DNA of 64,000 bases from Chromobacterium sinusclupearum (GTDB lineage Bacteria > Pseudomonadota > Gammaproteobacteria > Burkholderiales > Chromobacteriaceae): NCBI RefSeq assembly GCF_002902845.1, contig NZ_PPTF01000020.1:1-64000 (forward strand), in the 5' to 3' direction. The notes beneath the pieces were generated by a model, which saw only the letters and a program-made list of their open reading frames with translations, did no database searches and had not been told where the DNA came from. Shown here in pieces: positions 45,057 through 53,677 of this stretch. The translations under genes and the position numbers were made by a program. Positions within the stretch are counted from its first letter, which is position 1. Every line of letters starts with the position of its first letter.

Positions 45057-45521
45057 TTACTCAGGAAGCGACATCCGGTCCAGCAGACGGCGCGCCGCCG
45101 CCTCCAGCCGCTCGCGCGAACTGTCTCCGCTTCCCAAGCGTTCGCGCCCGCTCCACACCACGGCGCCGTCCTCCGAACGCACCGCCAGGTTCAGCACCGG
45201 CCAGGTTTCCAGGCGATAAGGCGGATCGCGCCAATAGCCGTCGTAGCGCCAGTCCGTAGGCTGCGTCACCCATTGCTGCTCCTGGCTTTCGGTGAAACAG
45301 AGCCGCCACGCGCCGCGCGGGCTCTCTTCCAGTCCGCGCAAGGCCAAGCGGGTCGCCACCCAATCGCGCCAACCGCCCACCGCGTCGCCGGACGGCAGGC
45401 ACTCCAAACGGACGCCATTGGCCGCAGCCGGCGCTGGCGCGGGCGCGGCCACACCATCAGCCGAGGCCAAGCCCGTCCATAGACACGCGGCAAGCATGCC
45501 GCCAAGCAGAAGCCACCTCAT
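45057..45521 (-). CDS. Small exported protein, unknown (154 aa)
   Basis: A 154-residue protein with a signal peptide (LLLGGMLAACLWTGLASA), a proline/alanine linker and then a compact domain with RLECLPSG, ESPRGAWRLCFTESQEQQW and TWPVLNLAVRSEDGAVVW. Two cysteines could form a disulphide. GGGAGAGGG places the start at 45521; a GTG at 45536 is less likely. The family is not recognised; the C-terminal strands are reminiscent of DUF4136-type lipoproteins but without a lipobox. Confidence 0.7.
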   Translation of the reverse strand: MRWLLLGGMLAACLWTGLASADGVAAPAPAPAAANGVRLECLPSGDAVGGWRDWVATRLALRGLEESPRGAWRLCFTESQEQQWVTQPTDWRYDGYWRDPPYRLETWPVLNLAVRSEDGAVVWSGRERLGSGDSSRERLEAAARRLLDRMSLPE

Positions 45522-45564
45522 ACCCTCTCCCAACACGAAACCCTATCGGCTTCAGACTGCCGCA

Positions 45565-45599
45565 AAAACGCAAAGTGCCGCAACTTTCGCCGCGGCACT
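45565..45599 (-). terminator. Terminator of the porin gene
   Basis: GTGCCGC at 45575-45581 pairs with GCGGCAC at 45592-45598; read on the minus strand the stem is followed by TTTGCGTTTTTG. Confidence 0.7.
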
Positions 45600-45625
45600 G
45601 CAAAAACCTCAGGATGCCGACAAGC

Positions 45626-46882
45626 TCACCACCAGGCTTCGATCTGCACGCCCAGCGTCGTAGCGTGGGTGCGGCCGCCCACGGCAAAGCCGCTCAGATT
45701 GGCCTGCGCCGCCGCGTCGTTCCAGGTGAAATGGCTGGCGTACACCCGCAGCTCGGGACGGGTCCAGAAGTCGGTATTCGGCGAAAAAGCCACCGCCAGC
45801 GTCGCCTTGTTCAGCCGCTGCAGCGGCTGATTGTCCGTGTCGCGGCTGGTCAGGCCGATCTCGGTCAGCAGCTTGACGTTGGCCGCCACGCCGTAGGACA
45901 AGCGCCCGCCCAGCGTGGCGTCGCGGTATTTGGCGGCATTGTCCGGCGCCACCGTCTGCCAGCCCAGCACCGCCTGGCCGCCGAAGCGCCCGCGCTGCCA
46001 GTCCAGCACATCGGCGATGCGGTTCTGCCGCGCGCCGGCCTGGGCCGCGCCATTATTGTCCAGGTTGTAGAACTGGCCAGACAGCGAGGCATGGCCGGTT
46101 GAGGTTTGCAGGAACAGCGAGTTATTGAGGCCTGCAGCCAGGAAATCCTTCTGATTGTGCAACAGCCCCAGCGCCGCGCCGGGCTTGCCGATGGCGAAAT
46201 CGCCGCCTATCGCCGCGCCGGTCAGCGTCAGTTTGCCGCCAGGATTGGTTGCTATGCCGGTCAGTTGGAAGTTGGCGCGGCGCGCATTGTTGAGCGAGGC
46301 GTTGTCATTGGCGTAGCTGCCGGACGAGGAAACGGACAGGTTGAGCCTGGCCTTGCCCACGGCGATGCCATCCACGCCGGCGCCGTAATTGTCCCCGTCC
46401 TGCATCAGCCAGTTGTCCAAAATATGGATGTCCTGGATGCGGTGGTAACGCTGGCCGGCCCACAAGGTCAGGTTGGGCGCGAATTCCAGCCCGCTGATGT
46501 AGCCGTAGACCTGGGACGCGCTGGTCTTGCCGTTGTAGATGGTGGGCATCACGTAGGCGCCCCAGCTCACGCCGTTGCCCAGCGTCCATTTCTTGCCGAC
46601 GCCGAACTCGATATAGGTGTCGCCCTCGTTGCCCAGGCGGTAATGCTGCAAGTCGCCGCCCAGCTGGTATTGGCCCTTGGGCCGATTGTCGCCGGCGCTG
46701 CCGTAGAAGCCGCTGCGCAGATAACCGTCAAACTGGAAACCCATATCGTCCAGCGCCTTCTTCACCGCGCCGCTCAGTTGCTCGGCGCTGATCTGCGGCG
46801 CCGGCGCGTCGTCAGCCCGCGCCTGGATATGCCAGGCCAGCGGCAGCAAGATCCATAGCCAATTGATCGTTTTCGTCCTCAT
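45626..46882 (-). CDS. LamB-family carbohydrate porin (maltoporin-like)
   Basis: A 418-residue outer-membrane porin for sugars. A signal peptide (WLWILLPLAWHIQARA) is followed by a short coiled segment, then the LamB opening FDGYLRSGFYGSAGDN. Barrel motifs include LWAGQRYHRIQDIHILDNWL, matching the maltoporin surface region, and the protein ends in an aromatic residue (EAWW). AAGGAGACG precedes ATG 46882. It lies directly downstream of treC (98-base gap), so it is most likely the trehalose entry porin. Confidence 0.88.
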   Translation of the reverse strand: MRTKTINWLWILLPLAWHIQARADDAPAPQISAEQLSGAVKKALDDMGFQFDGYLRSGFYGSAGDNRPKGQYQLGGDLQHYRLGNEGDTYIEFGVGKKWTLGNGVSWGAYVMPTIYNGKTSASQVYGYISGLEFAPNLTLWAGQRYHRIQDIHILDNWLMQDGDNYGAGVDGIAVGKARLNLSVSSSGSYANDNASLNNARRANFQLTGIATNPGGKLTLTGAAIGGDFAIGKPGAALGLLHNQKDFLAAGLNNSLFLQTSTGHASLSGQFYNLDNNGAAQAGARQNRIADVLDWQRGRFGGQAVLGWQTVAPDNAAKYRDATLGGRLSYGVAANVKLLTEIGLTSRDTDNQPLQRLNKATLAVAFSPNTDFWTRPELRVYASHFTWNDAAAQANLSGFAVGGRTHATTLGVQIEAWW

Positions 46883-46980
46883 TATCGTCTCCTTGTGTGG
46901 ATGAAAGCCCGCGGGCGCGGGCAAAGCGCCGCCCTGCCGGCCTGATGGCTGGCATGGCGGGGCAAGGCTTTAGGAAAGCG

Positions 46981-48630
46981 TTACGGGGAAGCCGGCGGCG
47001 TCGCGCGGTACAGCAGCGAATGCCAGGGCCTGAGCTGGCCGGCGGCCTGCGGCGGATAGTTGGACAGCAAGAGCTGCAGCGTCCATCCCTCCGGCACCGC
47101 ACCCTGCGGCGGCAGGTAATGGATGTTGTCGGCGCCGAAGTGGCTGATCACCAGCAGCATTTCGTCAGCGCAATGGCGGGTGTAAACCCACAGGGAGGGA
47201 TGATCCGGCGTCAGGCAGCGGTAATCGCCCTCGGCGAACACGCGATACTGTTTGCGCAGCTGGATCAGCCGGCGGTAGTGATGCACGGCGGAGTTGGGGT
47301 CCCCGATGGCGGTGGCGACGTTGACGCTGCCGGCATCCGGCGCCACCGCTATCCAGGGTTCGGCCGCGCTGAAGCCGGCGTGCGGGCCGTCGTCCCATTG
47401 CATAGGCGTGCGGGCGTTGTCGCGCGAGCGCTGGCGTATCACCGCCATCGCCTCGCCATCGCTAAAATCCTCTTCCAGCAGCTGTCGATAGGCGTTGAGG
47501 CTTTCCACGTCGCGCAGCTGGCCGATATCGGCAAATCCGGGGTCCGCCATGCCGATCTCCTCGCCCTGATAGATATAGGGCGTGCCCTGCAGGCCATGCA
47601 GCGCGGTGGCCAGCATCTTGGCGGACTCGGTCCGATAGCGACTATCGTCGCCAAAGCGCGATAAGGCGCGCGGCTGGTCATGGTTGCACCAGAACAGCGC
47701 GTTCCAGCCGCCGCCGGCGTGCATGCCGGTTTGCCAGGCGGACAGGATGCGCTTGAGCGCGATGAAGTCCACCTGGCCCGGCCGCCATTTTTGCCCATCC
47801 GGATAATCGACTTTCAAATGGTGGAAGTTGAAAGTCATGCTCAGCTCGCCCCGCTCCGGCCGGCTGTAGGCGATGCAGTGCTCCAGCGAAGTGGACGACA
47901 TCTCGCCCACCGTTAGCAAGTCATGCCCGGCAAACACCTCGCGGTGCATCTGTTGCAGGTATTCATGCACGCGCGGGCCGTCGGTGTAGAAATGGCGGCC
48001 GTCGCTGTCGTCCTCGGAAAAGGCCGGGTCCTTGGAGATCAGGTTGATCACGTCCAGGCGGAATCCAGCCACGCCCTTGTCGCGCCAGAAGCGCATCATC
48101 TCGAACACCGCCTGCCGCACGGCCGGGTTGTCCCAGTTCAGATCGGCCTGGGTCTTGTCGAACAAATGCAGGTAGTACTGGCCGCTGGCGGGGTCTTTCT
48201 CCCAGGCGCTGCCGCCAAACTTGGACTGCCAGTTGTTCGGCGCGTCGCGCCAGATGTAGAAGTCGCGGTAGGGATTGTCCCTGCCCTTCAGCGCCTCTTG
48301 GAACCAGGCATGTTCAGTGGAGGTGTGGTTGACCACGATGTCCAGCATCACGCCTATGCCGCGGCGCTTGGCCTCGGCCAGCAGCAGCTCGAAGTCTTCC
48401 ATGCTGCCGTAGGCCGGGTCGATGCTGTAGTAGTCGCTGACATCGTAGCCGTTGTCGTTTTGCGGCGAGCGGTAAAACGGCGTCAGCCATACATAATCGA
48501 CGCCCAGCCAGGCCAGGTAGTCCAGCCGGTCCACCACGCCCAGAAGATCGCCCGTGGCCTGGTTGCGGTGGCTGCAAAAACTCTTGGGGTAGATCTGGTA
48601 AACCACCGCCCGCTTCATGTCCTTAGCCAT
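46981..48630 (-). CDS. treC: Trehalose-6-phosphate hydrolase (alpha,alpha-phosphotrehalase)
   Basis: A 549-residue GH13 enzyme that splits trehalose-6-phosphate to glucose and glucose-6-phosphate. GH13 motifs are MLDIVVNHTS, GFRLDVINL (nucleophile Asp), LTVGEMSS (acid/base Glu) and WCNHDQPR. Oligo-1,6-glucosidase is the nearest alternative, but the pairing with a trehalose PTS permease decides. Its ATG overlaps the treB stop by 8 bases. Confidence 0.92.
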   Translation of the reverse strand: MAKDMKRAVVYQIYPKSFCSHRNQATGDLLGVVDRLDYLAWLGVDYVWLTPFYRSPQNDNGYDVSDYYSIDPAYGSMEDFELLLAEAKRRGIGVMLDIVVNHTSTEHAWFQEALKGRDNPYRDFYIWRDAPNNWQSKFGGSAWEKDPASGQYYLHLFDKTQADLNWDNPAVRQAVFEMMRFWRDKGVAGFRLDVINLISKDPAFSEDDSDGRHFYTDGPRVHEYLQQMHREVFAGHDLLTVGEMSSTSLEHCIAYSRPERGELSMTFNFHHLKVDYPDGQKWRPGQVDFIALKRILSAWQTGMHAGGGWNALFWCNHDQPRALSRFGDDSRYRTESAKMLATALHGLQGTPYIYQGEEIGMADPGFADIGQLRDVESLNAYRQLLEEDFSDGEAMAVIRQRSRDNARTPMQWDDGPHAGFSAAEPWIAVAPDAGSVNVATAIGDPNSAVHHYRRLIQLRKQYRVFAEGDYRCLTPDHPSLWVYTRHCADEMLLVISHFGADNIHYLPPQGAVPEGWTLQLLLSNYPPQAAGQLRPWHSLLYRATPPASP

Positions 48631-50077
48631 TTTGCGCGGCCTCCTGCGCCATGCCTACAGCGCGCTGGCGCCGCGCCAGCAGCCAGGTCACGCCAAACGG
48701 CACAATCAAAGCCACCAACGTGCCGGCCAGGAACAGCGGGATGTGCTGCGGAATGATGGAAATGAAGGCCGGCAAGCCGCCTACGCCGATGGCCGACGCC
48801 TTGACATGGCCCAGGCTGATCAGCACCGCCGCGCAGGCGGAGCCGGCCAGCGCCGCGTAGAACGGCAGCTTGTAGCGCAGATTGACGCCGAACATCGCCG
48901 GCTCCGTGATGCCGAAGAAGGCCGATATCGCCGAGGTGGACGCCATGTTCTTGTCGTTGGCGCTCCTGGCCAGCCAGAACATGGCCAGCGCGGCGCTGCC
49001 CTGGGCGATATTGGACAGCGCGATCATCGGCCAGATGAAGGTGCCGCCCTGGCTGGAAATCAGCTGCAGATCCACCGCGATGAACATGTGGTGCATGCCG
49101 GTCAGCACCAGCGGCGCGTACAGCGCGCCGAACAATGCCGCGCCCAGCCACGGCGCCAGGTTGAACACGTAGACCAAGCCATCGGTCACGGCGATGCCGA
49201 GGTGACGCGCCAAGGGACCGATCACCGCCAGCGCCAGAAAGCCGCTGACCACGATGGTGACGATGGGCACCGCCAAGAGCTGGATGGCGTTGGGCACCCT
49301 AGGCCGCAGCCACAGCTCGACGCGGCACATCACCCACGTCGCCGCCAGGATGGGCAGAATCTGGCCCTGATAGCCCACTTTCTCGATGCGCAGGCCAAAC
49401 AGGTCAAAATACGGCACCGCCGCGCCGTCCAGCCCCGCCGCCGCCTTGCCGTAATTCCAGGCATTGAGCAGATCCGGGTGCACCAGCAAGAGTCCGAGCA
49501 CGATGCCGAGGATCTCGCTGCCGCCAAAGCGCTTGGCCGCCGACCAGCCCACCAGCGCCGGCAGGAAGACAAAAGAGGTGTTGGCCATCATATTGATCAA
49601 CCCCCACAAGCCATCCAGCCCAGGGTAGGCATCGAGCAGGCTCTTGCCCTCGATGAACATGCCCTTGGCGCCCAGCAGGTTATTGGCGCCCATCAGCAGG
49701 CCGGCAATGACGATGGCGGGCAATATCGGCATGAACACATCCGAGAACACCTTGACCAGCTGCTGCAGCCGGTTCTGCTTGGCGTCGCCGCTGGCCTTGA
49801 CGTCGGCGATGGTGGCGCGCGCCACGCCGCCCTGCTTCACCAGCTCCGCATAGACGCGATCCACATCGCCGGAGCCGATCACAATCTGGAACACCCCGGC
49901 ATTGCTGAAGTGCCCTTTGACCAGATCCACCTGGCGCAACGCCTCCCCCTGCACCAGCGTGTCGTCGCGCAATGAAATGCGCAGCCGGGTAAGGCAGTGC
50001 GCGGCCTGCCGGATATTGGCCGCGCCGCCGATGTTTTTCAGTATCTGCGCGGCAATCGCTTGATAGTTGTGACTCAT
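48623..50077 (-). CDS. treB: Trehalose-specific PTS permease, EIIBC
   Basis: A 484-residue phosphotransferase permease that imports and phosphorylates trehalose. The IIB domain holds the phosphorylated Cys in AAHCLTRLRISL (about residue 27), and the IIC domain follows from residue 100 with LPAIVIAGLLMGANN and FFGITEPAMFGVNLRYKLPF. No IIA domain is fused; a cellular IIA-Glc must serve. GGGAGGG favours ATG 50077 over 50080. The gene is expressed from a promoter covered by two operator palindromes. Confidence 0.93.
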   Translation of the reverse strand: MSHNYQAIAAQILKNIGGAANIRQAAHCLTRLRISLRDDTLVQGEALRQVDLVKGHFSNAGVFQIVIGSGDVDRVYAELVKQGGVARATIADVKASGDAKQNRLQQLVKVFSDVFMPILPAIVIAGLLMGANNLLGAKGMFIEGKSLLDAYPGLDGLWGLINMMANTSFVFLPALVGWSAAKRFGGSEILGIVLGLLLVHPDLLNAWNYGKAAAGLDGAAVPYFDLFGLRIEKVGYQGQILPILAATWVMCRVELWLRPRVPNAIQLLAVPIVTIVVSGFLALAVIGPLARHLGIAVTDGLVYVFNLAPWLGAALFGALYAPLVLTGMHHMFIAVDLQLISSQGGTFIWPMIALSNIAQGSAALAMFWLARSANDKNMASTSAISAFFGITEPAMFGVNLRYKLPFYAALAGSACAAVLISLGHVKASAIGVGGLPAFISIIPQHIPLFLAGTLVALIVPFGVTWLLARRQRAVGMAQEAAQNG

Positions 50078-50176
50078 CATCCCTCCCTGTCCCTGGTTGC
50101 TACGGCGGACGCGCACCCGGCAACGATGCCGCAAATCCGCCCTATGGTGTTGATTGTCCTCATAACAACTGGATGC

Positions 50177-50205
50177 ACGTTAACTCGTACATACAAGTTG
50201 GTCAA
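50177..50205 (-). promoter_or_regulatory. treB promoter
   Basis: On the minus strand TTGACC (complement of 50200-50205) and TAACGT (50177-50182) are spaced by 17 bases, 100 bases before the treB start. The -35 is good and the -10 is weak. Confidence 0.5.
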
Positions 50206-50222
50206 CACTCGTCTGTACGAGT
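50183..50222. promoter_or_regulatory. treO: Two TreR-type operators upstream of treB
   Basis: ACTCGT-ACAT-ACAAGT (50183-50198, one mismatch in symmetry) and ACTCGT-CTGT-ACGAGT (50207-50222, perfect symmetry) are two 16-base palindromes 24 bases apart. The first lies between the -35 and -10 boxes and the second just upstream of -35, so a bound GntR-type repressor would block the promoter. Confidence 0.7.
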
Positions 50223-50260
50223 TTGCGGAATATCAAACGGGATGCCGCCATTACGCAACA

Positions 50261-50303
50261 AAGGCAAAACAAAGGCCCGGGCAGATCGGTCTGCGCCGGG
50301 CCT
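50261..50303 (-). terminator. Leftward terminator upstream of the treB promoter
   Basis: AGGCCCGGGCAGA and TCTGCGCCGGGCCT (50273-50303) form a long stem with one bulge. Read on the minus strand it is followed by TTGTTTTGCCTT. It would stop transcripts coming from treR or the islet before they reach treB. Confidence 0.65.
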
Positions 50304-50336
50304 GTCTGTCTCATTCATCCATTTTGCCATCAACGG

Positions 50337-50418
50337 TGGATCGCCCCTGCGGGGCATCCACGCTACAGAACCGCCTCCCGTAGGGCGGAATCCCGGCGAG
50401 GCCGGGAGTTCCGCCGGG
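50337..50418. repeat. Pair of REP-like palindromes
   Basis: GTGGATCGCCCCtgcGGGGCATCCAC (about 50338-50361) and TAGGGCGGAATCCCGGcgaggCCGGGAGTTCCGCC (50381-50414) are the same two modules found in reverse order in the element at 36960. They flank the left side of the AT-rich islet. Confidence 0.65.
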
Positions 50419-50592
50419 CTGCACCATCATGACAGCATCCGGGATACGTGGTACGTGGTGGTGGCGACAGAAGATGTGGTGGCCAGCGGGAAGATCTTGG
50501 TGCATCACAGGCATCCAGGGTACTCAGGGAGAATGACAGAGCAGCCAGTTTGAAAGTACGATGGCATGCACCTGTAACAACTTGGAACTGTG

Positions 50593-51603
50593 ATGAGCGA
50601 AACATTGGGCAAGACAATAGAATCTGTTGAGCGGATGCAGAAGTTTGATGTTAAGACTCTGATACGAAAATCTGATCTCGGAAGCATGAATTTTGAAGCC
50701 GCTGTCGAACCTGCAACAAAGTTAATTTCGGTTTACAAAAGACTAACAAGGTCATGCCTTGAAGACTTGCCTGACGATCTTCTTAATAGAATACTAACAA
50801 CCGCAAACGCTGACTATAATAGATTTGAGCAAATATTAGAATTCAGTTTAGCGGGGACAAATATAGCCCCTCAGAGAGATAATATAATTTCCGGACTGCA
50901 GTCCGCATACTCCAATACATTCTCTCAGCTTTGGCAATTCATTGCTTACGGAGTAAGTAAGGCAACTGATGTTCAGCTCTTGGAATCAGAGGCCAGAGGA
51001 GTTATTCAGACCATAAAAGACAATGCAGCCGGGGCAACAAAAGAGCTAGAAAAGTCGAAAGAGGATGCACAAGGAATACTAAACGAGGTACGCAAAGTAG
51101 CAGCCGAGCATGGTGTTTCCCAACAGGCAGTTTACTTTAAAGAAGAGGCAAAACTACACAATGATGAATCCAAGATTTGGCGTGGTTATGTAACAAAGGC
51201 ATCTGTGGCAGTTGGTGTTTTTGCAACCCTGACGTTAGTGGCGGCATTCACACCTGCTCTTGAACCGAAGTCAACATATCAAGCAGCACAATTGGTCGTG
51301 GGTAAGTTAATGCTATTTGGCGTTCTTGTATTCTTGCTTGGAGTATGCGTCCGGAACTATCAAGCTCATCGCCACAATGAAATTGTGAATCGCCACAGAG
51401 AGAATGCCTTAAAGACTTTCAAGGCACTTGCCGACGGGGCAGTCAATCCAGACAACAAAGATATCGTACTGACTCATGCAGCACAATGCATCTTCACTGC
51501 TCAGGAGACTGGGTATACTAAAACTGGGACGAGCGATTCTCCAAGCAGTGTCAAATCTGTAATCGAGCTCCTTCCAAAGGCAATTACGAAGGGCGAGGGG
51601 TAA
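50593..51603 (+). CDS. Unknown two-helix membrane protein with coiled coil (islet gene)
   Basis: A 336-residue protein in a clearly AT-richer gene than its neighbours, with ATA, AGA and AAA codons rare elsewhere here. Residues 1-125 are soluble and helical, about 130-185 look like a coiled coil (GATKELEKSKEDAQGILNEV). Two membrane helices follow near 203-225 and 236-257, then a cytoplasmic C-terminal domain with VNRHRENALKTFKALADGA and AAQCIFTAQETGY. TTGGAA precedes the ATG. It runs opposite to the tre genes. I recognise no family function. Its isolation, base composition and a nearby phage remnant suggest horizontal acquisition, perhaps as a phage-borne accessory or defence gene. Confidence 0.75.
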   Translation: MSETLGKTIESVERMQKFDVKTLIRKSDLGSMNFEAAVEPATKLISVYKRLTRSCLEDLPDDLLNRILTTANADYNRFEQILEFSLAGTNIAPQRDNIISGLQSAYSNTFSQLWQFIAYGVSKATDVQLLESEARGVIQTIKDNAAGATKELEKSKEDAQGILNEVRKVAAEHGVSQQAVYFKEEAKLHNDESKIWRGYVTKASVAVGVFATLTLVAAFTPALEPKSTYQAAQLVVGKLMLFGVLVFLLGVCVRNYQAHRHNEIVNRHRENALKTFKALADGAVNPDNKDIVLTHAAQCIFTAQETGYTKTGTSDSPSSVKSVIELLPKAITKGEG

Positions 51604-51639
51604 TTTCCTACTGAAGGTCTTCTCATCTAATGTCCACAT

Positions 51640-51665
51640 CCATGCCCCGACAATTCGGGGCATGG
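51640..51665 (+). terminator. Hairpin after the islet gene
   Basis: CCATGCCCCGA at 51640-51650 pairs perfectly with TCGGGGCATGG at 51655-51665. No T-run follows, so termination would be weak. Confidence 0.45.
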
Positions 51666-51811
51666 ACGCTTTCATCGACCCCGCATTCGGCAACCACACC
51701 GGCACCGCCACGCTTGCCAACGCCGTCTATTTGCGGCTGATGACGCCCTATCCCTGCCCAAAGTCCACTTACATAAACTCAGCTCCCCCTCGTCCTGAGG
51801 GAAAACGCTAG
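51662..51811 (+). pseudogene. N-terminal fragment of a Mu-like phage gp46 (baseplate) gene
   Basis: ATG 51662 opens a 49-codon frame whose first 29 residues (FIDPAFGN then LANAVYLRLMTP) match the start of the gp46 family of Mu-like phages, which continues with a conserved GSWWADP region in intact proteins. Here the match breaks off at about 51748 and the frame ends at 51811. It is therefore a truncated relic and evidence that a Mu-like prophage once lay here. It borders the islet gene. Confidence 0.65.
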
Positions 51812-52512
51812 CGCCGCGCGATATCCGTAAAATAAAACTTGTCCAGACGATGCCGCGACTCGGTGTATTCGAACAGCCGTCCGTCGTAGAGGTGGGTCAG
51901 GTTTTTGACCACGATCACATGGTCCATGCCGTTCAGGTCCAGGTAGCGGCGGTCGTCGTCGCTGCAAGGCTGGGCCTCGATGATGCGCTGGGCATAGCTG
52001 ATGGTCAGCCCCAGCTCCTGCTCGATGTAGCGGTAGATGGAGCCGGCGGCGATGTCTTCGGTCAGGCCGGGGATCAGCTCGGCGACGAAGTGATTCACGT
52101 CCAGGATCACGTTTTCGCCGTCGATATTGCGCACCCGCTTGATCCTGACCATCTCCTCGCCTTGCGGCAAGCCGGTGGCCTGGGCCAGCACTGCGTCCAC
52201 CGGCGCGCGCGCCAGTTCCGCCACGCGCGAGGCCACCTGGCGGCCCATGCGCTCATTCATTTCCTGAAAGCTGACGATGCCGCTGAGGTGGAATTCGATA
52301 TTGCCCGGCTTGAGCACGAACATGCCCTTGCCGTGGATTTTCTGCACATAGCCGCGCTCCTGCAGCATGTCCACCGCCTTGCGCACGGTGCCGCGGCTGG
52401 CCTCGTAGTGGTGCATCAGTTCGGATTCGGATGGGATCTTGTCGCCCTGGGCGTATCGCTGGTTATCGATATCGGCGGCGATATCGGCATAAATCTGGTG
52501 ATATTTGTTCAC
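51808..52512 (-). CDS. treR: Trehalose operon repressor TreR (GntR family, UTRA domain)
   Basis: A 234-residue regulator. The N-terminal winged helix (KIPSESELMHHYEASRGTVR) is followed by a UTRA ligand domain (residues 75-230, ISYAQRIIEAQPCSDDDRRY). The start NKYHQIYADIA resembles Bacillus TreR rather than the LacI-type TreR of E. coli. The chosen GTG 52512 is uncertain since its ribosome site is weak; a TTG at 52548 is possible. It probably binds the paired palindromes before treB and responds to trehalose-6-phosphate. An islet separates it from treB. Confidence 0.85.
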   Translation of the reverse strand: MNKYHQIYADIAADIDNQRYAQGDKIPSESELMHHYEASRGTVRKAVDMLQERGYVQKIHGKGMFVLKPGNIEFHLSGIVSFQEMNERMGRQVASRVAELARAPVDAVLAQATGLPQGEEMVRIKRVRNIDGENVILDVNHFVAELIPGLTEDIAAGSIYRYIEQELGLTISYAQRIIEAQPCSDDDRRYLDLNGMDHVIVVKNLTHLYDGRLFEYTESRHRLDKFYFTDIARR

Positions 52513-52597
52513 GTTCTTGTCTTTGAATCGCGCGGCCCCTCGCGCCAAGCGCCCACCTTAGCAAGATGGCCGCGCCGCGGCAAACCGCCTTAGACCT

Positions 52598-52699
52598 GCT
52601 AACAAAACCCCTGATCCTGCGTTGCGCCTCCTTGCCGTACTCAAGTACTGTCTGCGTCGGCGCGCCTTGGCTCAGGTTCTCTAACGAGGTTTTGTGAGC
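52598..52699. repeat. Nested palindromic repeat element
   Basis: Outer arms GCTAACAAAACCCC (52598-52611) and GAGGTTTTGTGAGC (52686-52699) are near-perfect inverted repeats. Inside are CCTGA/TCAGG, GCGCC/GGCGC and a central GTACTCAAGTAC (52637-52648). The layered symmetry over about 100 bases suggests a mobile or structural repeat, located between treR and a LysR gene. A similar element occurs in many proteobacterial genomes to my recollection, but I cannot name it. Confidence 0.55.
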
Positions 52700-52704
52700 G
52701 GCTC

Positions 52705-53601
52705 TTAGTCCCAATAGCCGGGCGCCGCATAAGCCGCCCGCAGATGATCGATGAAATGGCGCACGCGCGCCGGCAAAAAGCGCCTCTGCGGCAGCACGGC
52801 GTAGACCGGGTAATCCGGCGAGGCGTAATCATCCAGCACCGTCACCAGCCGCCCCTTGGACAAGTCATCCTTGACCTCCCACAGAGACCGCCAGGCCAGG
52901 CCCAGACCATGCAAGGCCCAATCATGCAATACCGCGCCGTCATTGCACTCCAGCGCGCCGCTGACTTTCAGATTCACCGGTTTGCCATCACGCACAAAGC
53001 TCCAGCCTCGGCTCTGGCTTTCGCCCAACGACAAACATTGATGATGCTGCAAATCCTCCAGCGCGCGCGGCGTGCCGTGAGCGGCCAGATACGCCGGCGC
53101 GGCCACCACCACGCGGCGGTTCTCCGCCAGGCGGATGGCCACCAGGCTGGAATCGGCCAGGTCGGAGATGCGGATGGCGCAGTCGATGCGATCGCGCTGC
53201 AAGTCCACCAATCTATCGGACAGGTCCAAAGTGACCTTCACTTCCGGATGCAGGCGCTGAAACGCCGCGACGTGCGGCGCTACGTGGCGGCGGCCGAAAC
53301 CGGCCGGGGCGGACAAGCGCAGATGGCCGCGCGCCTTGCCGCTACCGGACGCCACCGCCGCCTCGGCCTCTGTCAGATCGGCCAGGATGCGCTGGCAATC
53401 TTCATAGAAAGCCTCGCCCTCCTGCGTCGGCGCCACGCTGCGGGTGGTCCGCACCAAGAGGCGCACGCCCAGCCGCTCCTCCAGCGCGTCCAGCCGCCGT
53501 CCCACCATGGCGGGCACCACGCCCAGCTGCCGCGCCGCCGCCGACTGGCTGCCCAGGCCCACCACGGCAACAAAGGTTTCCAGCTGCTTCAGCTCGCTCA
53601 T
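52705..53601 (-). CDS. LysR-family transcriptional regulator
   Basis: A 298-residue regulator of the CrgA/AaeR-like group. The N-terminal HTH (ETFVAVVGLGSQSAAARQLG, VPAMVGRRLDALEERLG) and effector domain (LRLSAPAGFGRRHVAPHVAA) are standard. It is divergent from malate synthase with 127 bases between starts, so it probably controls that gene. Confidence 0.9.
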   Translation of the reverse strand: MSELKQLETFVAVVGLGSQSAAARQLGVVPAMVGRRLDALEERLGVRLLVRTTRSVAPTQEGEAFYEDCQRILADLTEAEAAVASGSGKARGHLRLSAPAGFGRRHVAPHVAAFQRLHPEVKVTLDLSDRLVDLQRDRIDCAIRISDLADSSLVAIRLAENRRVVVAAPAYLAAHGTPRALEDLQHHQCLSLGESQSRGWSFVRDGKPVNLKVSGALECNDGAVLHDWALHGLGLAWRSLWEVKDDLSKGRLVTVLDDYASPDYPVYAVLPQRRFLPARVRHFIDHLRAAYAAPGYWD

Positions 53602-53677
53602 TAGCTACCTAAAAGTAAAAAATGTTATGCAAATCATGCCATTTCCTTTTACTCGCGCGCCGAATAGACTGTCAATC

